This document shows positions 25,189-38,204 of a stretch of DNA of 64,000 nt, piece by piece. The stretch's first letter is position 1; each line of letters opens with the position of its first letter. The stretch is from Helicoverpa zea (lineage: Eukaryota > Arthropoda > Insecta > Lepidoptera > Noctuidae), in assembly GCF_022581195.2 (NCBI RefSeq), contig NC_061482.1, forward strand, positions 7,502,001 through 7,566,000, given 5' to 3'. Both the position numbers and the translations under genes were made by a program. The notes under the pieces were generated by a model. The model searched no databases and was not told the origin of the DNA. It saw only the letters and a list, made by a program, of their open reading frames with translations.

Positions 25189-27012
25189 AAAAATACAGCA
25201 TTTCTGATCAATTTATGGCCTTGATATTTGTAGTTACTGGCCAATACCGGTTGTGCGACTAATTGTCACGATGTTGTACTATATAATTAGTTAATTAAGC
25301 ATTGTTAGCTACTACTACTACTACTCTATAGAGCGGCGGGAGTGCTCGAAACAGTTACTATTGCCTTGGAACTTAAAGGGCTACAAAACAAGATCGGGTT
25401 TTAATTAGTAAGTTTGACTCAGCCGTTCATCCCACGAGCAGCATATCACAACAAAGCAGGATCATTTGATAATTTTACGAATGCCAAAAAGAACTAACTA
25501 ATAATGAGCACCATATTCTTGTACCTAATAAGTACTGAGTTACCAATCTTTGCCGTCTATGGAATCCATAACTTTGCGTTCAATAGTCGCACTGGCGTCC
25601 ACTAAACTAGAGAGGCAATCAGTAATAAATGACATAGCTTGCCAACAAAGACAAGAGCGGGAAAGTTTAACGCAAATGACATAGAGTTTGAAAAATAACC
25701 TACTAAAACGTAACATCACATCTGATTTCCCCGAAGAGTTAAGCAGAGATGCACCTACCTAGCACTACTCGTACACCATTTCACCAGTTATTTCGAAATT
25801 CGACTGAAAATTCTGCCTATGAATCTCCTACCCAGATAGGCTACTCGTCAGTAATGGATATGTATGGCTGGTATATTTTTAATTAACCATAAAATGACAG
25901 GTCAATATATTAATTAATATGGCAATTAAGTTCGGCCATCAGTGACATTAAGAGTTGCTGTCATCAACATCAGCTAATTTATAGTTCACCGCTGAAAATG
26001 GACCACCTAACGACCTTACCCGCCACTTAAAACGGCTTTAATCATTTTTATTTGTAGAAAGAGCCAATAAATTTTTGCATTTGGTTTTTCACCTTCTAAT
26101 GAAATTGTACCAGCTATTCTTCAGTGTGCACTACCGAAGACTCATCAAACATATCTTAATACGGAAAGTTATCTAATAAAAATGATAACAAAACTTATAA
26201 ATGATAAATGAAAACATTCTGAATATCCCAATTAAAAATACTATTAAAAAGCCTGCGTAATTAGGTAACTAAATTTACAAAAAGACAAGAGAGACACTGT
26301 ATCTTTTTTGCACTCAATTGTAAACCGCAAGCACACGAGCGGATATAAACCTTTACTTAAAAGGTGCCCAAAGTGGTCCGTATCTAGAAATCTCTAAAGT
26401 AGTGCATTCACAAATGGCACCTGCGTTATTCATCTGGTGTCATGACAAAAGATAACGAAAAACGCCACTTCTGAATAAAAGTCCTGCAGATGCAACAAAC
26501 ACACAGGGTTGCATTTTTGTATATCTTGTAACTGGAGATAAAGTTACTATTCCTATCATTAGACTAGTAGTTATTACTATAATGATATCGTACTTTAAAC
26601 TTTTAAAATAAAATAAAAAAACTCGCCATATCCCTAACGAGTTAAAACTATTTCTGGATAGACTCGCATTAATCGAGTTGACGCGTGGGGGCGCTTCGCG
26701 AGAGTGGCTAACTCTCTACGTGACAAGTGCTCTGTTTACTCGATTTAGCACTCATGCCAGTTTTATTCACTATTGGGGTTCAACTATAATCCTTGCTAAT
26801 CTAGACCCATTAATTAAAAGCTTGCATACCAATAAAATGTGTAAATTATAACTTATGAAAACAAAATCACTCAAAGTCGATCCAACAAACATTTTGATAG
26901 ATCTTTTTTCTGATAGACCTTCTCATTATTCGGTGGTTAGAGCAAATTATATATTGCAATAAAATTATTTCATAAATAAGGTCTCTAGATATCAACCTTG
27001 ATAGAATATATA
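25189..27012. other. no gene or clear repeat seen
   Basis: AT-rich DNA without supported coding. A modest GC-rich patch sits at 26660-26760 (GACGCGTGGGGGCGCTTCGC). Confidence 0.5.
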
Positions 27013-27890
27013 TTCAATTCAATTCAATGTATTTATTTGTGAGCATAGGTATACAGAAAGGTCTTAAAATTAAACATGTTAGAGCTCTATGTTCTACCAA
27101 ATGGAATTGGTGTACAAATAATTTTAATCCAATTGAGTTTATATAAAATCATAGTGTTTCTATTTTATAATTTAGAAATATTTCAACTGAGTAATATGCC
27201 TTATCTATTAGAAATGTACTTAATCTACGTTTAAAAATACTAATATTCTGTTCAGTTCTTATACTTTTTGGAAGTTTGTTATAAATTTTTGGAGCCATTG
27301 CAAAAATACTGTTTTTTATAAAATGTAGTCTTAGATCTTATTACATGTAACTGATCACAACGACGTTGACTGGTTACTTGGTCAAATTTATTTAAATTAT
27401 TTTTTACAAACATGCTTGTTTCGTAAATGTATAGTGAGGGCATTGTTAATATTTTTAAATTCTTAAAATGCCTGTAGCAACTGTCGGTAGATTTTAGATT
27501 GCAGATAGCTGTAATGCACCTTTTTTTGACTCTTGAACACCATTTCTTTACCCATTGCGTTTCCCCAAAACATAATTCCGTACCTCAACGTCGACGCTAC
27601 TAAACCATGATACGCCATCAATACTGTTTTTTGGTTTGCCGTTTTATTTAACATATGCAGAGCATAAGAGTATTGGTTTAGTTTATTGCATACTTTGTCT
27701 ATATGTATATTCCATTTTAGCGTATTTTCTATATTTAGTCCTAAAAACTTAGTAACATTAGTCTCATTAATAATTTTGTCGTTGTATTTAATATTTAAAT
27801 TTAAATTATTATTTAGTCGTTGTTGAAATTTCATTAATACTGCTTTTTTCTAAATTTATAGTTTGTTAGAACGGGTGCATAAGAACTTTC
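27013..27890 (-). pseudogene. decayed 3' end of a Jockey-superfamily LINE
   Basis: On the minus strand, a 123-codon frame (27834-27463) reads as the region after the RT palm: NVTKFLGLNIENTLKWNIHI, then a helix and LRYGIMFWGNA, a pattern typical of CR1/Jockey-type ORF2 (thumb and connection). In another frame near 27290-27240 comes FAMAPKIYNKLPKSIR, the conserved C-terminal motif, so at least one frameshift separates them. The element ends with AAATACATTGAATTGAATTG, a short tandem tail as seen on CR1-like elements. 5' truncated and dead. Confidence 0.75.
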
Positions 27891-29940
27891 CCTCAAGATA
27901 CGAAGGCTGTCTTGATCGTATAACTGAGAAAATAACTGTCCTTGTATTGTGTACATAAAAAAAAAAACAATATTTAATGAATTATTTGAATCAATCCTTT
28001 TATGAAATAGCAACAAATAACGTCATTATTTTCAACGTTTTAAAACCTGCCGGATTGTCTACACTTGTTTTGCCTTTAATCCAATAAAGCGTAAAAATCA
28101 TCGGTAAATTGATGCAACGAGCCGAAGCGCATGGATGACTGGTTGGATTGTGAAAACTATTCAATTGTCAATCGCGTCAAGCAATTTGATTGGTTTATGT
28201 TGATATCGAAAAAAAATATTGAACTTCCCACTTCATCGCTTTCCAATCCAAACTACCTATGTTTTGTGTTTGTAGGTACAGATGGAATGAATAAAAAAAA
28301 TAATGGATTTATTCTATTTAAAAAAGCGTGCTCAATTTGTGATCCTTGATTGTAAAGCCCATTTTGAACCACCTCTACTGTTCGAAGTGGATGATCACGT
28401 CTCTTCAACAAATGTACCTCGAGAGTGGTCACGTGACGTCACACTATTTATACTCTCTCACGTTTGGTTGGTAAATTCACCTGCTGCTTCCCACCGATCA
28501 TGTAATTACTTGCGTTCTGATTGAACACAAAACGATCCCTAGATTTTCAAGTAATTTTTTTATCTCTAAGTAATGGGCAAATAGTAAGGGAGACGGGTTT
28601 ATTTTGGGACAAGATTTTAATTACTTTACAAATCGTACAATAGAAATGTTAAGTTATTTGCAACGTAGTTCCGAGGGTCAAAATGTAACAAAAGTTTGTT
28701 ATTTTTGTGTTTTGCTTAAAATATTTAGGGGTTTCACAAGTTTTTCTTGACTTATTGAAGGGCAAATTTCACGTTTTTTGTTGTTGCTAACTAGACGAAA
28801 TTATACCATTCCTACCCTTGCTACCCTTGGCCCCGTGACTCAATTCATTAAGACACAATAGTATAAAAAGATTATTTTCAAATTTTTCCGGCCCTTCAAG
28901 CTTGTTTATAAAGGCAATGGTTTCCGGCAGTTACAACATTTTCTAATTTTCGTGAAAATTTAATTTACGCTGAATTTGCAGTTTTTGTTACGTCTGAAGG
29001 GATTTTATGTTCCTTACTTTTTACTCCTATATGAGTAAACGTGAAAGTATAGTTGTCTTATTGACTTCATCGACATATCTAATCAGCTGGTTTTCAGAAT
29101 GTTACGTGCCAAGTTGAGTGGTTCTAGTTATTAAATGGCATCACCGATTACCTTGATAATGTTTCAAACCTTCTATTAGGAAATCTCTTTTTACTCAGAA
29201 AATAATTGCTAAAAATAGCCACTCAAACGACTCGCTTAAGATCCTCTTGTTCAACAGGAATTCTGATACAGAATTCATAAAACGCACGCACCCTTCTTTT
29301 TCGAAGCGAGATGGCTTGAGAATACTAATACGGCTGCCTCTCGCACAAGGAGAAACTATACTTCCATCCCGTCTTCTATAAAGTGCTCATCTCATTTTAT
29401 TAGTTTGAAGAAGGTTCCTTTACAACGAGCATTGCAAAAGTTTTCGAACGTATGCCAAGGTATATCAATTAGTGTAAATATTTCAAAAGTTACTGAGGTA
29501 AATCATAGGATATTGAAACTAATTTTGCAATAGTATTTAATGGCCTGATTAATTATAATATTCTAATTACAAAATCGGCCAATCTCTAAATTGGCATTGT
29601 AAAATTCGTACAAAAAAAGCCTGATAAGTTTACTAAGCTAAATATTTGCGGTATTTACTAAACGATGTGTTTGTTCAAGCTCTCACGGATACACACAATA
29701 TTGTTGTGGATGCATTCAATTACAAATAGCAAAGCCGCGAACCGCAGTAAATATTGTAAAAACGATTGTAATGAATGTTTGTTGGCTAAGAACTTAATGC
29801 ACTGTTATGTTAAATAAATTGAAGGTCATTTGTAAACTATGAAAGAAATATGAAGAAGGCATACAATCGATTCCACTATTTTATAGTGTAAGAGCAACAA
29901 ATAAATAAACATATTTACGTTCGCTTTTTTTTATATTAGA
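27891..29940. other. no confident gene
   Basis: AT-rich DNA. Two short plus-strand frames at 28131-28524 lack recognisable motifs. Confidence 0.5.
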
Positions 29941-30142
29941 CTAGCTTCTGCCAGCGGTTTCACCCGCATCCCGTGGGAACCTCTGCAACTCTGCAACTCG
30001 AACCCGGATAAAAAGTAGCCTATAGCCTTCCTCGATAAATGGGCTATCTAACACCGAAAGAATTGTTCAAGTCGGACCAGTAGTTCCTGAGATTAGCGCG
30101 TTCAAATAAACAAACTCTTCAGCTTTATAATATTAGTACCTA
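29941..30142 (+). mobile_element. Lep1/MINE-type nonautonomous element
   Basis: Best-preserved copy here: CTAGCTTCTGCCAGCGGTTT at the start, CACCCGCATCCCGTGGGAAC, GGATAAAAAGTAGCCTATAG, ACCAGTAGTTCCTGAGATTA, and a terminal TATAATATTAGTA. A short CTCTGCAA duplication occurs at about 29980-29995. A partial inverted copy of its 3' half (AGAGTTTGTTTGCTTGAAAG, CTAATCTCAGGA) abuts it at 30155-30225, giving a small head-to-head arrangement. Confidence 0.7.
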
Positions 30143-30225
30143 TAGATAAATAGCTTAAGAGTTTGTTTGCTTGAAAGCGCTAATCTCAGGACCTACTGCA
30201 CCGAATTGATTTTTTTTTTCAGTGT

Positions 30226-33200
30226 CGCATAGCACTTTTATTAAGGCAGGCAGGCTCCATAGAAATACTCGTTCACAGATCGACGTGAGATCTTTTCTTC
30301 CTAGTGTCGTGACAGTCGTGAGACTTCTACCGTAAATAAGTTCGTCACATCGGTTTAAAATAAGTAGCAGATAATAAATTTCCTATAAGTTGTCTTTTGA
30401 TGAGATTATCTCACATAAATTTAAGGACTCACTACAGCATGCATTCTCTAACATCGACCAAATAACCAACAAATTCAACCTCTCAATACTCTAACTCGAT
30501 CTATTTCAAATACGATCAGAATGTTTTACAATGTTAAAAATAAATATTCAATCTGAAAGGTTTATTTATGATTTTACGTAGGGTTCAAGGTCAAGGATCT
30601 CTTTAACGTTCACCTCTGATAACCCTAAACAAGGTCACCCCAAACGAGGTTGTGGGTCAGCGTCAGGTAAGTGGACAGTTGACGATTCGATAGCGAAATA
30701 TTTCCTTTATGTTCCGACGACGCGGCAACGATTTGCTTGAAACGCAAAGTTAAACATGACGTTGATTTAATTTTTAAATTAATTGTTTTTCAATAAAGAG
30801 TTTTTAATGATAAATTATTTAAGCATTGAAAATTACCGCATGTTTTTTTTGTAGACGACCAGTATCCAGTAGCCGCGAGTGACGTCAAAAATAGAAATAA
30901 AAAAAAACAACATTTTGGTCTAATTTTTTCGCTATTATAAATATGTGCAAGGTTAACAATGTAAGTAAGTAGATTACAAAATATATTAGTTAGCTATATA
31001 ACTTACTTTGATAACCTAATCGCAGTAACCAGTTGTTAGCGACACAAACATGCCGTTAGTTTACACACGACCTGATTTTGTATTGAATTTAAAATGTGAC
31101 ACACAAGCCAACACAAACTTTAACTGTTTTTAATTACTTTTTAACACGAACGCTCACTTAAATAATGTTTCGATTTTCTGCTCTACTTGCATTTTTAAGA
31201 TCGTTTAAGATCGATTTTGTAGTAACATGTCGGGTAACATATGCATATTTTTATTTAAATCCAAATATATGCAAACAGTAGATAAACATAACATGTCAAA
31301 GAAGCCAACAACACTGATATAAGCCGCCCCTATGAAAAACTATAAAGAACAGATACCTATATTGTGTTCAGCTTATCAACGATGCGTACTCGTATTTTAT
31401 GCATAACATTTTCACCAGAATTAATTCCGAAAATACTGTTCTTTGTTTTATTTTTTCGAGCAACACGCCCACAGATTTAATAGTCGAGTTAATTTGGATG
31501 GAAAATAATGAGAACATTTTTGCATGCGACTGTATTGACCTTGCTATGATGGGTGTATGTCACGAGACGAACTCTGATCGATAAGAAAGCATGGGAGGAA
31601 GATATACCATCGAAGCCCACGGCCTACTTACAATATTTTCACTCTTCACAGAAGTAGGTGTAACTTAACGAATGGAAATAAGTCCATAAATAGAAATAAG
31701 CCGAAAGCAATCACAGCTTTTTCCGAAAAATAATTATTTTTTTCATAAAGTAATCAAATATTGACCAAAAATAGATAATCTGATCATTTCATTTGATATT
31801 GATATTCAGAAACAGTATTGAGTCAAAAATAAATAAATTAGATTCTATCAATATTGATCTATTTATAAAAGTAAATCTATAAAAGTGTAAACTACACAGC
31901 CTTCCGTAGGTAGTATTTTTAAACTTATTTCCTTTTATTTCGAAGAACCTATTTGTCTTATTAGTAGTAATCAAAACATCTATCAGATTACATTATACGC
32001 TCATCATTACTTCAATCATCATCCGCCAAATGTTCAGGCTGAAACAATCGGGATGATTCACAAAAATAAAAACACTACCTCTAAATTGTAACAAAACTGC
32101 TCAGATACATGCCTAGTAGGCACATCGACCGGCGTAAAAATAATAATATTTTTTCGTACTCCAACGCTCGTGTACCTACCATTATTTGATTTTTAAGGAC
32201 TCTTATGATAATTGGTTTTTCTATATTTATTTTATCCGATTAGCGCCACGTGTAACTCAAATAAATAATAAGCTCTAAAAATCTATATCATCAAAATAAT
32301 AAGCTCTATTAAGCAAAAATCTAAATTATGACATTCACACGAAGAGGTGGTGGATCCGGCATTCATAACAAGTCAGGTAAGAAATAAGAAATGAACAAAC
32401 AATAAATGCATACAGCTTCAACGTAATGAAGTATGGAACTTGAAGAGAAGCCTTATTTTGTTTGAAAGTTAAACCCACAGCCCACTTCTTTATTAAATGC
32501 TATAAAAACCTGACTAGCAGCACTGGGAATATTCCGATTATTACAACTAAAGGTCAAGTTTGCTTATAAAAGATAAATATAGGAATTTTCAATTACATGC
32601 CATTCCCGTGGTAAGAGAAGACCTTGAAAATTGTCCCGAGGAATCTTGAAGGGCTCATGGATGCACGTTTATATTAAAATAGCACTCACTTCTGTATACA
32701 CCTGAATTAATACTATTAATCGTATTAAGTACTTCTGGATACTTAAATAACCTTTTAATCTACATGATTAACTTTAAAATAAAATTATCTTTTAAGCATT
32801 TTTAATCCTCGTAAATAAGTTATTACTTACTTATTTCGATATTTTGTTGATCATTTGAACTCGGTCAGCGGGTTAATTTAAATTTTCGTTATTTTGAATA
32901 TTGACTTATAACCTTTAAATATTTTACTGGCCAACATTAAAATATGTAATCGACGATTTTTAATTCGCTGTTCGACCTGGAATCACACTTTCATATTATA
33001 TGTAGACTTGGTGACTAAACTAACCAAATCTCTTTATATCTGACAAACCTCGGTAGGGTTGATTGTACCTGAGACAGTGTTTATTCGATTATAATACCTG
33101 CTTCCTTGGGGGCCGAGTACCGATATCTATTAAGATTCCAGAGACGCTTGCCTTGATTTACTATGCCGACTTATCTATAGGTCCTTGCGAATTGGAACAG

Positions 33201-34548
33201 TCCAGTTTTATTCAAGATCTATAAAAATGTACTGTGTATAAGCTACTTAAATTAAAGAAAGGTGCTCTAAGTATTCTTCTGTAAACACCTATGAAGGCTG
33301 TTGAATACCCTTGGATTCTAGTCATTAGTGTAGTATTTAACTAATTAAAATTCTTGTGGTAAGCCTGTATAATATTGCACTTATGAGAACAAAAGATTAA
33401 AAAAAACTAAATAATATTAAATATAGCCAATTATTTTATAGGTTGAAGACAAAATAATCTAAATTTACAAAACCCTGTCTAAATCCTAAATATTTTCCTA
33501 ATCCAATAGAGAGTCAATAAAATAATTATTTAGCATTATTACACTACATGCATATGAAGTTGAAATGTGGACGTTTTGTGGACAACAAGCTGCCGACGTT
33601 AGCGGCAAGCGGTTACAGAGACCGCACCGCCCACATCCGCAGACCATTGTTAAATACAAAGCCATAGGTCCTTATGTGTTTGTTTTATAGACCCCTTTTG
33701 TTTTAAAGTTCGAAAACTGCTGATTAAATATGCCTAATTTGCATAAACGTTTTTGAGTTCGAGTTTGAAAAGATTATCGGTAATATTTCCTTTTCATACG
33801 ACACGACGAAAGAAATCAGTAAAAAGTTAGCTAATGCCTTGGGCTAGCTTACCTACTACGAAGTTACCGTCTTTGTCAAGTGAGTATAACTTGGAACCTA
33901 GCATTTTTGTATAGCCGATGGCAACTAAGTGGCCTATGTCGAAATAAAATATGCGACAAAAAAAAAGAATAAAAAAAAAAGAAAGAAAAGAATATTTAGC
34001 AAACCTCTGCTTGACCCAGCTGAAAGACCTTAAGCTATTCGTGCAACAAATATATCTAGTTACTTAACATGAACATCAAACATGCGCAACCTAACAGCAA
34101 CTGGAATATTTAATGTTCAAATTATCGCTCAGCCGACAGGCTCTCAACCACGCATTATAACAGGAAATTACATACAATTTGGTCTGTCAACAAACTGTAG
34201 CGAATAATCGGCAAACTAACATCATCAGTTGCTGATACGATTAGATCTAAAATATTTTAGAGTCAGCACAGCATCATTAGCCCGGCAAATGGCTTCAAGT
34301 GGACAGTTCGTAGGCGAACCTCTTTGAATTGAGAACTGGATCGAACAGCTGAACTCGCGAAAGATCGAATAGGTCAAACCTCAAACCCAATTTTTATATC
34401 ACTTTTTTTCTACGGTAATAATACGACGTTGTGTCTGTGAGGTTGAATAGTAAAGTTCTCTTCTTGCCACAGGAACAATTGTAACAAGCTTTTATATTAA
34501 TATGTTCCCTGTGATGGAATTTCATTCAATTCTTAGGAAATGCATTTT
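30226..34548. other. 4.3 kb without supported genes
   Basis: AT-rich (often below 30% GC), no protein-like frames above background and no repeat family that I recognise. Confidence 0.5.
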
Positions 34549-34815
34549 CCAGAATAATAATAATCTTCCACGCCGATTTCGGCAACGGCGACCACTTCGA
34601 CCCTAATGGCGTGCGTGTGCTCTCATGTGGCTGGAGTATCCAATTTTGTGCGTGAAAGTCCGCGCACACTGCGGACATGTCAGGGTACCAGCCACAAAGT
34701 TGTAGTTGATAGCTACAGGTGATCGAGCTTTCAACTCATCTCGTTTGGCATCCAACTCAGAAAGCCGGCGTGCTTCAAAGTCAAAGACTTTGGCTTTAAC
34801 GCGGCTTCTCCAGAA
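34549..34815 (-). pseudogene. 3' end of a non-LTR element with C-terminal C2H2 finger
   Basis: The minus-strand frame ends with LTCPQCARTFTHKIGYSSHM and then RAHARH before the stop at 34603: a C-x2-C-x12-H-x3-H zinc finger preceded by a charged helix (EARRLSELDAKRDELKA). A lone finger after an Ala/Arg/Lys-rich linker is the known C-terminus of some RTE-like and related endonuclease-reverse transcriptases. The sequence then runs through GTCGAAGTGGTCGCCGTTGC to an ATTATTATT tail at 34549-34569. Everything upstream of the linker is missing. A host zinc-finger exon is less likely because of the tail. Confidence 0.6.
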
Positions 34816-35808
34816 TATTCGTATATTGAATAATCTTTCAAACAATATTAAGTATATGAATTTTCTGAGTAAAGGCATACATGATAATGTCATTTTATTA
34901 AAAGAAACCATGACAGACGGTAGTCTGTCGACTACGCCCTCGTACCAAATATTTTTTAATGTAAATTATGGTTTAAAAAATATTTTTGGAATTTGAAGGT
35001 TGCATGCTACGGTTGGGTGTCAATAATTTCATTAAAAGTGTCAAGATAGCTAGATTGGCAGCTTATGGTTCAGTGCCAGTAAGCGTAGGAGGTTAAAATC
35101 TGATTCGCAGTAGCTGCCTACGCCCAATTAGCAGAATTTGAGGCATTTTCGCTTTCACTCGGATAAAAATGGAAAGTTTATATTTAAACCAGTAAACTGA
35201 TTTAAGGATAAAAATGACGATTTACTAAGAATTTTTGCATTAGATAAATAAAAAAAGTAATAAAAAAAAACGCAGAGTAAGATATACTTTTTATGTGATA
35301 TTTCCTTACGCAATAAAGCCTGCAAAATATATAGTTCACATGCAAAACATAAAAAAATAAGATTTTAAATAAGTTATTTAATAAATGAGTTCACATAAGT
35401 AGATATAAAAGTACATGTATAACATAAAGTACTGTAGGTGAAAAGTACAAAAAATATCAAACAATATATTTCTTCTAATTCATAGTTTTATAAAAACTGA
35501 ACGCGTAAGTGACCGAATAATCACAGTTTAGAAAAATTATTATTGGCGTACTTACTGTATAACAAAATACCATTTATGAACCAGTCAAATAATTGAAATC
35601 GTGAGACTGGTAGACTGAAATGCAAATCATGTAATGACAAATGACAACCTTTCACTTTTGTTTCAGTTTGTTGTCTCTAAACTTGCCTATTTCTTGCGAA
35701 AGGCTTCAGTGGTGCCTAAGTAAGTTTGGGTAGGTGAAACCGTGAGGCACAACTATGTATTTTTGTTGAGTGTTGTGTTTTAACTGAAAACTTACATTTT
35801 GCCTAAAT
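34816..35808. other. no gene seen
   Basis: AT-rich DNA separating two oppositely oriented LINE remnants. No recognisable motif. Confidence 0.45.
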
Positions 35809-36265
35809 ATGACTTTTAAATTTTGTACTCGTGCGCAGAGCAAAAGAAAAAAAAAGCGCAGAGTGAAAATATTTATTCAGCTGTGTCACACGAGGTGTAA
35901 AACATCTCTCATGCAGAAAAGTTTCTTTGGCGTCGCCCCGAGAATCTACAATAAAATTCCAGATGAGGTTAAAATACTACCTCTCCATAAATTTAAGAAA
36001 ACATTGCAAAAAATTCTAATTGAGAAATGTTTCTACACGGTCGATGAGTTCCTAAATGACTAATTTAGATTTTGATATAATTTAATTCTAGATGTAATTG
36101 TAAAAATTTCTTATTTTACGTAGTACGTAGTCCAAACTATATTTGTACATCTCACCATAGACAGAACATAGCGCACTATTTTATTTAATTTTAAGATCTA
36201 CATTTTATGTTTACCTATGTTTTACAAATAATAAATACTTTGACTTTGACTTTATTTTTATATGA
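35809..36265 (+). pseudogene. 5'-truncated CR1/Jockey-type LINE 3' end
   Basis: The last 84 codons of an ORF2 end at 36063. They carry the C-terminal signature KSFFGVAPRIYNKIPDEVK followed by a helical FKKTLQKILIEKCFY. A ~200-bp AT-rich 3' UTR follows, closing with AATAAATACTTTGACTTTGA, a TTTGAC-repeat tail. The motif parallels FAMAPKIYNKLPKSIR in the remnant at 27013-27890, so both belong to related families. Only the end of the element is present. Confidence 0.75.
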
Positions 36266-38204
36266 AATAAAGAGATTAGAAATAATACAAAGCCAGCTTA
36301 TAAACAATCATCCGAACACATAGCTTCACATTAATTCTATCTACAATGCAAAATACCTTTTTTCGTCCGTTGATTTAGCGATGGTGAAAATGATGATTGT
36401 GACGATGAAGTATTCTTTACTTACCCTTGATTGTTCCTGCAATAAAATGGAAATGATATTGACTACAATGATTTTAGCTTGTTCAGCACTTTCAAACAAG
36501 CGGATTTTACCCACGAAACATACCGACCGGTACATTACTCTATTCGCGGTTTCACGAGTCATCTTTTGAACCGGTAACTGTCAATTGTTTGCTGTCAGGC
36601 GTATACGCGATCCACTCGGAAGAACCGAGCGATAAATCCCCTAGTGTGATAGCACTGTTGATTAGTGATAAATTAGCAGCAAAATGTGTATCTGTGAAGG
36701 TGTAAGTCTGTGTGCGAGTTTTAATGATTAATGTAAATTTTTAGGCGTGCTTTTTAAGAACTGGCTGGTAGGAAAATTGTTTTTTTGATTCGCAAAAAGA
36801 TAATGCTTTATTTTTATTTGCACCTTGGAAAACTTTTTCACGCAACAGGGTAAAATAATTCCGTTTGTTATCCAGGACGCACTATAAGCCCAGTAGCAAC
36901 CTAATTGGAACGATGCTGAGAAGTTTTTAAACAACCAATAGAATCCGTTATTGAGAATCTCGTTTCTTTGCACTTAGTTGGATCCCTGTAGGGAAAAATT
37001 CTATAGGTGGTTTAAAACTCTCGGCTCCGCTTTGGCGGAGTCTGGCTACTAAAATTATATCAGAAACACCTGAATTATTGAGGAGTGTGAATATTCAGTT
37101 TGATTATGTGATTTAAATAGCTCTATTTGTTGTTGCATTACACGAGTTTTTTCTACTGTGAGTCTCAACTTAAGTGCATATGTGAGTAAAATCAGCTTTT
37201 TAGTTTTAAAAGGTACCAGTAAGACCTATGCTAAAAATGTAATGTAAAAATATGTTAATACACAGTTAAAGATTATACGTAAGAAGATGCAATGATTTCA
37301 ATCCCTGTAACAATAATTGTCAAAATAAGGAAATCTATTCAAATCTAAAACCGATTGAAATAATTACTTTGTCCAAAAACGGCTAATCAAATCTACTAAG
37401 TTTGTATGTCAAACCTGGCTAGCTAAAGTATATGTACACGAAACGGCATTAATAATATTGTTGACGTGGTTGACGAATATTTCGTTTATAATAGTTCAAG
37501 GTCATCTTGTTCTTCAAGGTCAATCTAATGGAACAGTTGACTTGCACGCTTGTAAGACGTAGTTATTTTTGTACTGCTACGAAATATGGCTATTGTTGGG
37601 CTAAATAACTGGTTTTTTCAGATTAACATCATCGTCAACCATTTTATTACTGTCCCACTGCAGATCGCAAGAATCTTCGGTGGATTGTTTGAGTGTTAGA
37701 TGCCATGAGGACTGGGTGTCGAGACGATTCCCGGTCCCGTAGTCTCGGGTATGTGGGCAGTGAGTAGTCGAGTCTGGGTGCTTGCCGACCGACTGTCTAG
37801 CGTAGGCAGGCTGGTAGTATGACTAACCGGGTTTTCATGAATTGACTGCTATTCCGAACTTAGTCATTCAGTTCACTAAATAAAAATTCAAATTTATTAG
37901 ACCTTTTAGTCTTTTTTGACTTCTACACTGTCTTTGACAGTTCTCAATTTTGTAAGAATGCCTATGACTATATGTATCCTCATGAGAAAACTCTTCATGT
38001 TGAACCGAAAGATTCCGAACGGTGCCTTGTGCAACTACTACGCAGTCGCGATCGCCTCAAACACAATCTCAAATTCCTTGATTTGACTGCACGTGATTTT
38101 GATATCATCCAATACTTTTCTGTAGTTAGTTTCAATTGATTAGTACATTAGCGGGCAACGGACCTTGAAGTAAAAATTAATAGCATTACCTTTTTTAATC
38201 AAAG
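36266..38204. other. no confident gene; possible 5' exon
   Basis: A segment at 36600-36701 is richer in GC and ends in a consensus splice donor (GTAAGT at 36702-36707) preceded by a short frame beginning ATGTGTATCTGTGAAGG. It could be a 5' exon of the gene starting at 38205 or of another transcript, but nothing else supports it. The remainder shows no coding. Confidence 0.35.

Noticed and set aside
37690..37830. Possible SINE or structured RNA (GC-richer block with CGAGAC...GTCTCG)
   Set aside because: Only a 6-bp stem and no match to the other repeat families in the window.
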